From the NCBI GenBank assembly GCA_964519015.1, contig CAZFHZ010000074.1, positions 1 through 15,813 on the forward strand: a stretch of DNA of 15,813 nucleotides, written 5' to 3'. This document shows positions 1 to 6,809 of this stretch, one piece after another; within the stretch, counting starts at the first letter, position 1; each line of letters opens with the position of its first letter. The position numbers and the translations under genes are program-made. The DNA is from CAZFHZ01 sp964519015. GTDB lineage: Bacteria > Blakebacterota > Blakebacteria > Blakebacterales > CAYUVJ01. The notes under the pieces were generated by a model, which ran no database searches, was not told the origin of the DNA, and saw nothing but the letters and a program-made list of their open reading frames with translations.

Positions 1-1
1 C

Positions 2-328
2 GACCCGGCGGCCGGTCCCCTGCTGATGGTCGGGGCGGGAGGTCTGTTCGCCGAAGCGTTCCAGGACGTGGCGCTCCGGCTGCTGCCGGTCACCCTCTCC
101 GAGGTCGAGGAGATGCTCCGCTCCCTCCAGGTCTATGAGCTACTGGCCGGCCGGGTCCGCGGGAAAGGGGTGCATCTGCCCACCGTGGTCGAGGTACTCG
201 GCCGGGTGGGACGCCTGCTCGAGGACCTGCCCGAACTGGCCGAGATCGAACTTAACCCGGTCCTCTTCACCTCCGAGCCGGGTGGCGGTATGGCGGTGGA
301 CGTGGTGCTGAGGGCCGGGAGGATCTGA
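2..328 (+). CDS. ADP-forming acyl-CoA synthetase, C-terminal ATP-grasp part (5' truncated)
   Basis: The reading frame is open from the window edge, so the gene begins outside; the methionine codon at 26 is internal. The 108 visible residues match the C-terminal end of the ATP-grasp_5 domain of ADP-forming acetyl/acyl-CoA synthetases, which interconvert acyl-CoA, ADP and phosphate with acid, CoA and ATP. The landmarks are GAGGLFAE followed by a DVALRLLP segment, the helical SEVEEML stretch, LLAGRVRGK, and the closing IELNPVLF strand that contributes to the nucleotide site, then a final AVDVVLR strand. The stop is TGA at 326-328. From this fragment I cannot tell a separate beta subunit from a fused alpha-beta enzyme or from a Pat-type acetyltransferase that carries the same domain. 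The family call is firm, the substrate unknown. Confidence 0.82.
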   Translation, partial: DPAAGPLLMVGAGGLFAEAFQDVALRLLPVTLSEVEEMLRSLQVYELLAGRVRGKGVHLPTVVEVLGRVGRLLEDLPELAEIELNPVLFTSEPGGGMAVDVVLRAGRI

Positions 329-336
329 GTCCGGGT

Positions 337-374
337 CGTACCGCCCACGGTCGCTTCGCAGGCTGGCCGGTACG
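337..374 (+). other. Intercistronic hairpin after the acyl-CoA synthetase gene
   Basis: CGTACCG (337-343) pairs with CGGTACG (368-373/374), giving a 7-bp stem around a 24-base loop, 8 bases after the preceding stop codon. No T-run follows, so it is not a textbook intrinsic terminator. It may weaken read-through or protect the upstream mRNA 3' end, or be chance in GC-rich DNA. The rest of 329-458 holds no ORF with a plausible start; an AT-richer patch (CATATT at 388-393) is the only promoter-like -10 candidate and has no convincing -35 partner. Confidence 0.25.
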
Positions 375-458
375 TCGGCACATACCCCATATTACCAGTC
401 CAGGCCGCCACGCTCGATTCTCCCCGCTGGCGGTCATCCCCGCGATGGGAGGACTCCT

Positions 459-965
459 GTGTTCGAGGACTACAGCCGCGACGAACTGGAAGACGCGTTG
501 CGGGACGCTGCGCTCAACTGGCTGGCCCACGACGGACTCTGGTTCCTGGCCGTCGAGGCACGGTACGGTCTGGACGTCGCCATCGAGCTGGATGCGCAGG
601 CCTGGGAACAGTTCACGGTCATCGAGGCCAAACGGATCCTGAAGCGGCTCGGCCGGCAGCCGGGCGGTGGGATCCCCGCCCTGGCCGAGGCGTTGCGACA
701 CCGGCTGTACGCCTTCGTGAACCGGCAGGAGGTGGTGGAGCAGGACGAGCGGCACCTGGTCTTCCGCATGAATGAATGCCGGGTCCAGCAGGCGCGCGAA
801 CGCAAAGGGTTGCCCGACTTCCCCTGCCGTCCGGTCGGGCTCGTGGAGTACACCGGTTTCGCCTCCACCATCGACCCGCGCATCCGCACCCACTGCCTGG
901 GGTGCCCCCCCGATCCCCACCCGAAGGAGTGGTATTGCAGCTGGGAGTTCACTCTGGAAGAGTGA
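459..965 (+). CDS. DUF6125-like cysteine-rich cytosolic protein
   Basis: This is a 168-residue soluble protein with no signal peptide or membrane segment. The start is GTG at 459, preceded by GGGAGGA at 447-453 with 5-base spacing. The N-terminal half is helical (YSRDELEDALRDAALNWLAH, ending near residue 24). The C-terminal half carries the most recognisable block, MNECRVQQARERKGLPDFPC, then VGLVEYTGFASTIDPRI and HCLGCPPDPHP. It resembles the family annotated DUF6125, which relates to L-2-amino-thiazoline-4-carboxylate hydrolase-like proteins; I recognise it from memory and no function is established. Five cysteines (C107, C123, C146, C149, C160) lie in the conserved-looking part and could bind metal or a cofactor. 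Phosphofructokinase follows after 39 bases, so the two are probably co-transcribed. Confidence 0.7.
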   Translation: MFEDYSRDELEDALRDAALNWLAHDGLWFLAVEARYGLDVAIELDAQAWEQFTVIEAKRILKRLGRQPGGGIPALAEALRHRLYAFVNRQEVVEQDERHLVFRMNECRVQQARERKGLPDFPCRPVGLVEYTGFASTIDPRIRTHCLGCPPDPHPKEWYCSWEFTLEE

Positions 966-973
966 TGTTCCAA

Positions 974-989
974 GGGGCCCGAGCGCCCC
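974..989 (+). other. Small GC hairpin just before the pfk ribosome binding site
   Basis: GGGGC (974-978) pairs with GCCCC (985-989) around a 6-base loop. It ends directly at the GGAAGGAG Shine-Dalgarno (990-997) of the phosphofructokinase gene. Such intercistronic hairpins can hold the ribosome site open or block 3'-5' decay, but a 5-bp GC stem is common by chance at this base composition. Confidence 0.25.
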
Positions 990-1004
990 GGAAGGAGCCG
1001 TCCC

Positions 1005-2204
1005 GTGACGAAGTACAAGGGCACCATCGGTATCTTGACCGGCGGAGGTGATGTCCCCGGTCTGAACCCGGCCATCCGGGCGATCACCGTACGAGCGCTC
1101 CGTGAGGGTTACCGGGTGCTGGGGATCCGTCGTGGCTGGGCGGGTCTGGTCGAGCTGGTGCCGGATGCCGAGGCCGAGAACAGCGAATGCGTGATGGAAC
1201 TGAGCGAGGAACTGGTGGATCGGGCGGGGCGCACGGGGGGTACCTTCCTCCACACTTCCCGTACCCGGCCGAGCCACCTGCCCCGCCGGCTGGTGCCCGC
1301 CGCACTGCAGGAAGAGTATACCAGCGAGATCAACGACTTCACCCCGAACATCCTGAAGAATATCGCCTTTCTCGGCCTCGACTTCCTGATCCCGATCGGC
1401 GGGGACGACACCCTCAGCTATGCCCAGCGCCTGCACCGGGAGGGGATCAAGGTCGTGGCCATCCCGAAGACGATGGACAACGACGTGCCGGGGACCGACT
1501 ACTGCATCGGTTTCAGCACCTGCGTCACCCGGACGATCGAACTCACCCACAAGCTGCGGACCACGGCCGGTTCGCACGAGCGTTTCCTGGTCATCGAGGT
1601 CTTCGGCCGCTACGCCGGCTTCACGGCCCTGCTGCCGACCATGGCCGGGGCGGCCGACCGCTGCGTGATCCCCGAGTACCCCTTCGACATCGACCTGCTG
1701 GCTGAGCTGCTTGTCTTCGATCGGGACCGACACCCCAGCCACTACTCGGTCGTACTCATCTCGGAGGGGGCGACCCTGTCCGGCCAGAAGGACATGGTCT
1801 ACTCCGACCAGGAGAAGGACCAGTACGGCCACAAGAAGCTGGGTGGGGTGGGGGACGTGGTGGCCAGCCTGCTCAAGGAGCGGTCGGCCAAGCACAATCA
1901 GGGACGCCAGGTCAACGTGGTCAACCAGCGGCTGGGGTACCTGGTACGCTGCGGCGACCCGGATGCGCTCGACTCGATCGTGCCGATGGCTTTCGGCAAC
2001 CTGGCCCTCGACCTGGTCATCCAGGGGATCTCAGGGCGCCTGGTCTCGATCCGTAACGGCGTCTACGACAACGTACCGATCGACGTGATCACCGGGCAGA
2101 AGAAGGTCGTCGACCTCGAGCGGTACTACAACGCCGAACGCCTGCGGCCCAGCTACGCCTCGCTCTACCACCGTCCGCTCTTCATCATGACCAGCGACCG
2201 TTAG
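1005..2204 (+). CDS. pfp: 6-phosphofructokinase, PPi-type signature
   Basis: This 399-residue protein phosphorylates fructose 6-phosphate to fructose 1,6-bisphosphate in glycolysis. The start is GTG at 1005 with GGAAGGAG at 990-997. The family landmarks are in order: the phosphate loop LTGGGDVPGLN (11-21), GGDDT (132-136), PKTMDND (154-160) with catalytic Asp158, the substrate-binding stretch EVFGRYAGF (198-206) and SEGA (253-256). Two residues set donor choice in this family. ATP enzymes have Gly at both, as Gly104 and Gly124 of the E. coli enzyme. Here they are Asp135 and Lys155, the pair found in pyrophosphate-dependent enzymes. A reversible PPi-linked reaction is therefore the best reading, although some members of this mixed clade still use ATP. 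The metallo-hydrolase gene follows after 8 bases. I use pfp for PPi specificity; pfkA would be the neutral name. Confidence 0.9.
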   Translation: MTKYKGTIGILTGGGDVPGLNPAIRAITVRALREGYRVLGIRRGWAGLVELVPDAEAENSECVMELSEELVDRAGRTGGTFLHTSRTRPSHLPRRLVPAALQEEYTSEINDFTPNILKNIAFLGLDFLIPIGGDDTLSYAQRLHREGIKVVAIPKTMDNDVPGTDYCIGFSTCVTRTIELTHKLRTTAGSHERFLVIEVFGRYAGFTALLPTMAGAADRCVIPEYPFDIDLLAELLVFDRDRHPSHYSVVLISEGATLSGQKDMVYSDQEKDQYGHKKLGGVGDVVASLLKERSAKHNQGRQVNVVNQRLGYLVRCGDPDALDSIVPMAFGNLALDLVIQGISGRLVSIRNGVYDNVPIDVITGQKKVVDLERYYNAERLRPSYASLYHRPLFIMTSDR

Positions 2205-2212
2205 GGGCAGGG

Positions 2213-2989
2213 GTGGTCGAACTCATCCTGCTCGGTTCGGGCTCGAAGGGGAACAGCGCCCTGGTCCGGGCCGGCCGCCGCGCGGTGCTCATCGACGCCG
2301 GGCTCTCGGCAATCCAGCTGCGCCGTCGCCTGGAGACGGTGGGACAGGACCCGGCGCGACTGGACGCGGTCGTGCTGACCCACGACCATGCCGACCATGT
2401 CTATGGACTGCCGGTGTTCCTCCGGCGCTACCCGACTCCCGTCATGGCCAACAGCCGGACGTTGGGTACGATCGGAGCTCTGGTCGACCAGGCCCCCGAG
2501 CTCGTTCCCTTCACCACGGGTGTCCCCTTCCTGGTCGGTGAACTCCGCTTCACCGGATTCCCCGTGCCGCACGACGCCGTCGACCCGGTCGGATTCCGCA
2601 TCGAAGTGGAGGGGATCCGGCTCGGATATGCGACCGACCTGGGGCACATCACCCCGGCGGTAGCGCAGGCGCTGACCGGATGCGAGATTGCGGCGCTGGA
2701 GGCCAACCACGATCCGCGCATGCTCGAAACCGGTCCCTATTCCCGCATCACCAAGGACCGGATCGCATCCCCGGTGGGGCACCTGAGCAACGAGAGCGCC
2801 GCCGAGACCCTCTCGATCCTGGCCGGTCTGGGTTGTGTGCGGGTGATGCTCGCCCATCTCTCCCAGGTCAACAACCGGCCCGGGCTGGCCCGGCGGGCCA
2901 TCCGCTCAGCCCTCGACCGGGAGGGCTTCACCGGCGTGCCGGTGACCATCGCTTCCCAGTTCGAGCCCTCGCCGTCGATCCGCCTCTGA
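2213..2989 (+). CDS. MBL-fold metallo-hydrolase, YycJ/WalJ-like
   Basis: This 258-residue cytosolic protein has the metallo-beta-lactamase fold. It opens with the YycJ-type strand LLGSGSKGNS (6-15), then LIDAGLS, and the dinuclear metal motif THDHADH (56-62, HxHxDH). Later metal-site candidates are the Asp in ATDLGHI (about 143), EANHDPRML and GHLSNE. YycJ/WalJ proteins are putative exonucleases linked to DNA metabolism and, in Firmicutes, to the WalRK locus; no such regulator is visible here. The GTG start at 2213 sits right behind a GGGG-rich stretch that includes the pfk stop codon, so translation probably depends on ribosomes ending pfk. The conserved N-terminal strand begins within three residues, which supports this start. 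Confidence 0.8.
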   Translation: MVELILLGSGSKGNSALVRAGRRAVLIDAGLSAIQLRRRLETVGQDPARLDAVVLTHDHADHVYGLPVFLRRYPTPVMANSRTLGTIGALVDQAPELVPFTTGVPFLVGELRFTGFPVPHDAVDPVGFRIEVEGIRLGYATDLGHITPAVAQALTGCEIAALEANHDPRMLETGPYSRITKDRIASPVGHLSNESAAETLSILAGLGCVRVMLAHLSQVNNRPGLARRAIRSALDREGFTGVPVTIASQFEPSPSIRL

Positions 2990-3002
2990 TCCTGACCCTG
3001 CT

Positions 3003-4349
3003 TCACTCCGGGGCTTCGGGGATGAAACCCTCCTTCATCCGCCAGATGGTCTCCTCCCGGGCGCGCTTGATGATCTTGGCGGCCGTCTCAAAGGCCTGCT
3101 CCGGGGTGAGCTTGATGCGGGCCAATCCCTGCTCGATGGCTTTCTGGCCGACGGCCACGGCCTCGCGCGGGAAGACATCCCACTCGTCCATCTTGGGGAT
3201 GATGTACCCCTCGTGGAGCCCCTTGTCCTCGGCGCACTTGGCCAGCTCCTCGGCCGCCGCGATGCACATTTCGTCGCTGATCGTGGTGGCCGCCACATCC
3301 AGCGTGCCGCGGAAGATGCCGGGGAAACCGAGCGAGTTGTTGACCTGGTTATCGAAGTCGGAGCGACCGGTGCCGACGATGCGCGCTCCCGCCTCCTTGG
3401 CGTCCCACGGCCAGATCTCGGGGATCGGGTTGGCGCAGGCGAGCACGATGGCGTCCTTGGCCATCTTGGCGACCGCTTCCTTCTTGATCACATCGGGTCC
3501 GGAGCGGGAGAGCGCGATCAGCAGGTCGGCCCCCTCGATCCCCTCGTCGAACGGTACGTTCACCTGTTCGGCGTTGGTGATCTGGCAGAAGTGCCACTTC
3601 TCCGGCTCGCTCTCCTTCAGTTCGGTGCGGCTCTTGTTGAGCGGTCCCTTCGAATCGTAGAGGATCATCTGATCAGGGTTGATGCCGATCAACAGCAGGA
3701 GCCGGGCGATCGATATGTTCGAGGCGCCGGCTCCGTATAGGACCGTCTTCACCTTCTCCCGCTTCTTCTTGACGATCTTGAGGGCGTTGATCACGGCCGT
3801 GACCGTCACCGTGGCCGTCCCCTGCTGGTCGTCGTGCCAGACCGGGATGTGGCACGACTTGCGGAGAGTGTGGAGGATCTCGAAGCACTTCGGCTTCTCG
3901 ATGTCCTCCAGGTTGATCCCTCCGAAGCTCGGCTGAAGGTACTGCACGACCTCGATGATCTTGTCCTTGTCCTGGGTGCCCAGGCAGATCGGGAAGGCAT
4001 CCACACCGCCCAGGTACTTGTAGAGGATGCCCTTCCCCTCCATGACCGGCAGACCTGCTTCGGGACCGATGTTGCCCAGGCCGAGGACGCGCGAACCGTC
4101 GGTCACGACCGCGACCATGTTGCCCTTATTAGTGTGCTCGAACACCTTCTCCGGATTCTTCTGGATGTCCCGGCAGGGCTCGGCCACCCCCGGGGTGTAC
4201 CAGATGGCGAAGTCGTCGAAGTCGCGGATCCGGCACTTCGGTACGACCTCGATCTTCCCCCGGTAAAAGGGGTGCAACCGCATGGCGTCCTTGGCGGGTT
4301 GATAGGCCTTGGCGAGCAGTTCCTCGGTCGTGACTTTCTTCTCGCTCAT
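3003..4349 (-). CDS. Malic enzyme (probably NADP-dependent), short form
   Basis: It catalyses oxidative decarboxylation of malate to pyruvate and CO2. I place the start at ATG 4349 (448 residues) because AGGA lies 8 bases upstream; the frame stays open to 4463, but those 38 extra residues do not resemble the family. Landmarks are WYTPGVAEPC (50-59) with catalytic Tyr51, LGNIGPEAGLPVMEGKG with the likely catalytic Lys106, the metal-binding HDDQQGTA (172-179), the dinucleotide loop GAGASN (206-211), and ACANPIPEIWP near the C-terminal third. There is no phosphotransacetylase extension, unlike MaeB of E. coli. A serine follows GAGA in the cofactor loop, and the cofactor itself cannot be decided by eye. 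It ends 13 bases from the oppositely oriented metallo-hydrolase gene, with no room for a separate terminator. Confidence 0.9.
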   Translation of the reverse strand: MSEKKVTTEELLAKAYQPAKDAMRLHPFYRGKIEVVPKCRIRDFDDFAIWYTPGVAEPCRDIQKNPEKVFEHTNKGNMVAVVTDGSRVLGLGNIGPEAGLPVMEGKGILYKYLGGVDAFPICLGTQDKDKIIEVVQYLQPSFGGINLEDIEKPKCFEILHTLRKSCHIPVWHDDQQGTATVTVTAVINALKIVKKKREKVKTVLYGAGASNISIARLLLLIGINPDQMILYDSKGPLNKSRTELKESEPEKWHFCQITNAEQVNVPFDEGIEGADLLIALSRSGPDVIKKEAVAKMAKDAIVLACANPIPEIWPWDAKEAGARIVGTGRSDFDNQVNNSLGFPGIFRGTLDVAATTISDEMCIAAAEELAKCAEDKGLHEGYIIPKMDEWDVFPREAVAVGQKAIEQGLARIKLTPEQAFETAAKIIKRAREETIWRMKEGFIPEAPE

Positions 4350-4461
4350 CGTTATTCCTGCCTTCCTGGCGGTATCGCAGCGGGGCGGAGTGCGGACACA
4401 CCCTTCTGTCGGGATGATCAAACGGCTGGTTACGGGGCGGGCAGACCGATGGCAGGCTTCC

Positions 4462-4469
4462 AATATAAT
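4462..4469. promoter_or_regulatory. AT-rich patch with -10-like boxes on both strands
   Basis: On the - strand TATATT (4467-4462) could be the -10 of the malic enzyme, giving a leader of roughly 105 bases. On the + strand TATAAT (4464-4469) is a perfect -10, but faces the 3' end of the beta-propeller gene. Neither has a good -35 at 16-18 bases. This is the only AT-rich island in 4350-4575, which otherwise holds no recognisable gene. Confidence 0.3.
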
Positions 4470-4525
4470 CTATCGAGGGACCGCCGGGTACCTTCATGGT
4501 TGACGGACGGGAAAGCTCCCTAGCT

Positions 4526-4553
4526 CAGGGGAGAGATGTCTCTCCATGCCCTG
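4526..4553 (-). terminator. Bulged hairpin after the beta-propeller gene, possible terminator
   Basis: CAGGG plus GAGAGA (4526-4536) pairs with TCTCTC (4539-4544) and, after a 4-base bulge, CCCTG (4549-4553): 11 pairs in all. Physically the inner stem would open to a 4-base loop. It lies 23 bases beyond the stop codon of the - strand beta-propeller gene and before the malic enzyme promoter region, where a terminator would be expected. No U-run follows on the - strand, so termination by this stem alone is uncertain. Confidence 0.35.
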
Positions 4554-4575
4554 GCGGACTCCGTCGTACAGGGTG

Positions 4576-5853
4576 CTAGGGGTACTCGAATCCGGCCGCC
4601 AACGGGCTCATGCGGAATACGGTCGGAATCCACTCTCCGGTCGCCTCGTTTCGTACGAGAACCAGGTAGTGGCCTGATCGGACAATACCGCCTGATTCGG
4701 GAAAAGCGACATCGCCGAGGTACTCGCCTTCCGGACTGACCAGCCGGCGCACATCCGGCTCTCCGCTGATGGTGCTGTGCGGATATTCGAGCCAGAGCCA
4801 ACCCCGGTCGTCGATGTCAACCCGGCTCCAGTAGGCCTTGGGATCCCGGAACTCGATCAGCTTGTCGATATCGTACCTGGCGATTCCACGGTCACGGTCA
4901 CGGGCGGAGATCTGCTTCATGAGTGCCCGTACCGCCCTCTTCTCAGCGCCCGAGACGGATTGCGGGGTTATCTCGAGATGCATGCTCCGGCGCAAACCGC
5001 CCCGCGTGTCATACCATTGGAGCACCGGCTCCTCGCCGGTGCTCAACAGGATCAGATCGCCCGGCCCGTACAGGATTGTCGGGGTACCGCAGAAAGCGAT
5101 GGTCCGGGACAGATGGAGAGGAAACCCATCCGGTGCCTGCCCGGTCACGATGCTCCGCTGACTCTTCACCCAGGGCGTCTGAAGCACGACCGGATCGGCC
5201 GGTTCCGGCGGGATGACCGTAGCTGTCCGGCGGAAAAGGAAGTGAGGTTCATCCACCTCCAGCAGAAACTGGACGGCAATAGTCGCTCCCGTCCTGGACC
5301 GGTAGAGGGCCTCCATGCGGGGCAAGGGCTCGGTCAGGGTGATAACATCGAACGCTTCGCCCGATGGAGTGAAGCGGGTCGTCCGCGTAAGGCTCTGGTC
5401 GTAGACCTCAAGGAGACCGTCCTGAATGCCTTGCAGGGTCGGCCGCCAGAATTCACCCGGGCCGGCTCCGCCGCGGCCGATGGTGCGCACGTAGCGGCCC
5501 GCGGAATCATACACCACAACCCGGGGACGGTTGCGTTCGCCATCGAGCACGTAGAAGTGGCCTGCCAGGTCCTGCGTGAACGCCGCCGGACTGGCGAGGA
5601 TGGCCTCCTCCTCGGAGGTGTCGGTTCCGAGTTCGAGAACCTTTTCAAACCGGAAAAGCGGATTGCGGAACCGTGGGCTGCCACTGCTGGTGGAAACCGT
5701 CACGCCGTCCTCTTCGTGGATTGAGAAGGCATGCCCGGCTTCAGGAGGCGGGCCGTTGCAGGAAAACAGAAGGAGCAGGACCACCAGGCTCAGAGAATGG
5801 TGTGACCGTATCTGGACAGCAGGCTGAATAAGCATAGGCGACGTTCCGAGCAT
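4576..5853 (-). CDS. Six-bladed beta-propeller lipoprotein
   Basis: This 425-residue exported protein has a 31-residue signal: a short basic region (RSHH, 16-19), a hydrophobic core (LSLVVLLLLF) and a lipobox ending LFSC with Cys32 as the predicted lipid anchor. The mature part has the repeats of six-bladed beta-propeller proteins, seen in the blade-like FYVLDGERNRPRVVVYDSAG followed by GRGGAGPGEFWRP, and again in LQWYDTRG and WLWLEYP. Such lipoproteins are abundant in Gemmatimonadota, Bacteroidota and related phyla; ligands are mostly unknown. ATG 5853 has GGGGAG 3 bases upstream. ATG 5835 is a possible alternative start that would leave a shorter n-region but the same lipobox. No partner gene is adjacent; it looks monocistronic between the tRNA region and the malic enzyme. 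Function unknown. Confidence 0.75.
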   Translation of the reverse strand: MLGTSPMLIQPAVQIRSHHSLSLVVLLLLFSCNGPPPEAGHAFSIHEEDGVTVSTSSGSPRFRNPLFRFEKVLELGTDTSEEEAILASPAAFTQDLAGHFYVLDGERNRPRVVVYDSAGRYVRTIGRGGAGPGEFWRPTLQGIQDGLLEVYDQSLTRTTRFTPSGEAFDVITLTEPLPRMEALYRSRTGATIAVQFLLEVDEPHFLFRRTATVIPPEPADPVVLQTPWVKSQRSIVTGQAPDGFPLHLSRTIAFCGTPTILYGPGDLILLSTGEEPVLQWYDTRGGLRRSMHLEITPQSVSGAEKRAVRALMKQISARDRDRGIARYDIDKLIEFRDPKAYWSRVDIDDRGWLWLEYPHSTISGEPDVRRLVSPEGEYLGDVAFPESGGIVRSGHYLVLVRNEATGEWIPTVFRMSPLAAGFEYP

Positions 5854-6000
5854 TCTCTCCCCGCCAACGAACGGACGAGCCTGGATTGCCGTTTATTCCG
5901 TAACCCCGGGTATCGCGGATCCGGCACCACGCCATCTGAAGATAATCCCTGGCTCCCCATCCGCAGTTGCCGACGCCGCCACCCCCGGCACATCTTGTGG

Positions 6001-6065
6001 GGTCTAACAGGTATATGACCATCAGGTGTACGCGGTCGTACACTCTGATACGTTGTTGGTAGACC
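6001..6065. repeat. Strong imperfect dyad within an outer stem, upstream of tRNA-Arg
   Basis: ATCAGGTGTACG (6021-6032) and CGTACACTCTGAT (6037-6049) form 12 base pairs with one bulged T (6044) around the loop CGGT. GGTCTA (6001-6006) and TAGACC (6060-6065) can pair outside it. No T-run follows on either strand, so an intrinsic terminator is unlikely. It sits between the divergent beta-propeller and tRNA transcripts and overlaps the weak promoter proposed for the tRNA, so an operator or a structured leader are both possible. The rest of 5854-6000 holds no recognisable gene; a CGGATCCG palindrome is the only other small symmetry seen there. Confidence 0.5.
6015..6044 (+). promoter_or_regulatory. 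Weak candidate promoter for tRNA-Arg
   Basis: ATGACC (6015-6020) and TACACT (6039-6044) each match the sigma-70 consensus at 4 of 6 positions, with an 18-base spacer. Transcription would start near 6051, some 20 bases before the tRNA. The dyad 6021-6049 fills the spacer and -10, which would suit repression, but the boxes are weak. Confidence 0.25.
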
Positions 6066-6070
6066 GTGAA

Positions 6071-6147
6071 GGCCCTATAGCTCAGGTGGATAGAGCAGCG
6101 GTTTCCTAAACCGCGTGCCCCAGGTTCGAGTCCTGGTAGGGCCACCA
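6071..6147 (+). tRNA. tRNA-Arg (anticodon CCU), CCA encoded
   Basis: The full cloverleaf can be read by eye. The acceptor stem pairs GGCCCTA (6071-6077) with TAGGGCC (6137-6143), with discriminator A6144 and encoded CCA at 6145-6147. The D-arm is GCTC/GAGC (6080-6083, 6093-6096). The anticodon stem is GCGGT/ACCGC, with loop TTCCTAA and anticodon CCT at 6105-6107, decoding AGG. The variable loop has 5 bases (GTGCC), and the T-arm pairs CCAGG/CCTGG around TTCGAGT. All stems are perfectly paired. The next coding start is 25 bases after the CCA, so the tRNA is probably released by processing from a longer transcript. No integrase gene or repeat of the tRNA 3' end is visible, so there is no sign it has served as an attachment site here. 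Confidence 0.97.
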
Positions 6148-6172
6148 GAACCCGTCGCTGACAGGACAACCG

Positions 6173-6796
6173 ATGAGCAAATCCCGCCCAACCCTCCATC
6201 TCCCGGGTCTTCTCGCCCTGCTGGTGTTTATCCTGCCGGCCTCCAGCCGCCCCGCCGGAGCCCAGACGGTGTTCGGAAAGCCGTACGTGGCCGTCTTCGG
6301 GGGGAGGGCCCGGACCGACTTCCGCCTCGGTCCGGGGGTTCAGGACCTCGACTGGCGCAACACCCGGTCCTTCGAGGTGGGCTTCGAGCTCCTCGGGATC
6401 ACCTTCAGCCCCGGGATCATGCTGGTCGACCGGGCGGAATGGACGACCGAGGATGGGAACACCACCCTGGAACTCGACTACCGGGCCTACTACATAAACC
6501 TGGGGGCCCGCGAGGAGGTGGGGATCTACTTCGCGGGGGGACTCAACTGGGTCCAGTGGGACGCCCTCCCCCAGGCATCGCTCTCGGTCCCGTTGACCGC
6601 CGACTCGGAGGTCGGTTTCCAGGCCTTCCTCGGCTTCGTCTACAGCTTTGATCCCCTCCCTCTGAAGCTGCTCATCGAGGGGGGGTACGTCCAGGTCAGC
6701 GGTAACGTCACCTCCGCTCCCAACTACACGATCGAACTGAACGACCTCTCCAGCAGCGGTCCGATGCTGCGTATCGGTCTGGCCATCGGACGATGA
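6173..6796 (+). CDS. Secreted protein, predicted outer-membrane beta-barrel
   Basis: This 207-residue protein has a signal peptide: a hydrophobic stretch LLALLVFILP (13-22) and probable cleavage after Ala30 in PAGA|QT. The mature part alternates polar and hydrophobic residues in strand-like runs such as YVAVFGGRA, SFEVGFELLG, LDYRAYYINLG, VGIYFAGGLNW and FQAFLGFVYSF. It ends in a strand, MLRIGLAIGR, without the usual terminal aromatic residue. This pattern suits a small outer-membrane barrel of about eight strands, but I cannot name a family. The start ATG 6173 has AGGA at 6163-6166. It follows tRNA-Arg by 25 bases and precedes purD by 13 bases, so it may head the purine/envelope operon. Confidence 0.65.
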   Translation: MSKSRPTLHLPGLLALLVFILPASSRPAGAQTVFGKPYVAVFGGRARTDFRLGPGVQDLDWRNTRSFEVGFELLGITFSPGIMLVDRAEWTTEDGNTTLELDYRAYYINLGAREEVGIYFAGGLNWVQWDALPQASLSVPLTADSEVGFQAFLGFVYSFDPLPLKLLIEGGYVQVSGNVTSAPNYTIELNDLSSSGPMLRIGLAIGR

Positions 6797-6809
6797 GCGG
6801 GGTCCCGGC

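Noticed and set aside
267..1895. 542-codon open frame on the - strand
   Set aside because: It lies opposite the DUF6125-like and phosphofructokinase genes, both of which have clear family motifs. Its sequence is low-complexity and matches nothing recognisable; long antisense frames are common at this GC content.
4349..4463. Upstream start for the malic enzyme (ATG 4463)
   Set aside because: The extra 38 residues do not resemble the family, and ATG 4349 has the ribosome site and the usual length.
4511..4545. tRNA-like D-arm (TAGCTCAGGGGAGAG)
   Set aside because: No acceptor stem, anticodon arm or T-arm can be folded around it; better explained by the local hairpin.
6071..6147. tRNA as an integration site for a mobile element
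   Set aside because: No integrase, no direct repeat of the tRNA 3' end and only housekeeping or envelope genes nearby.
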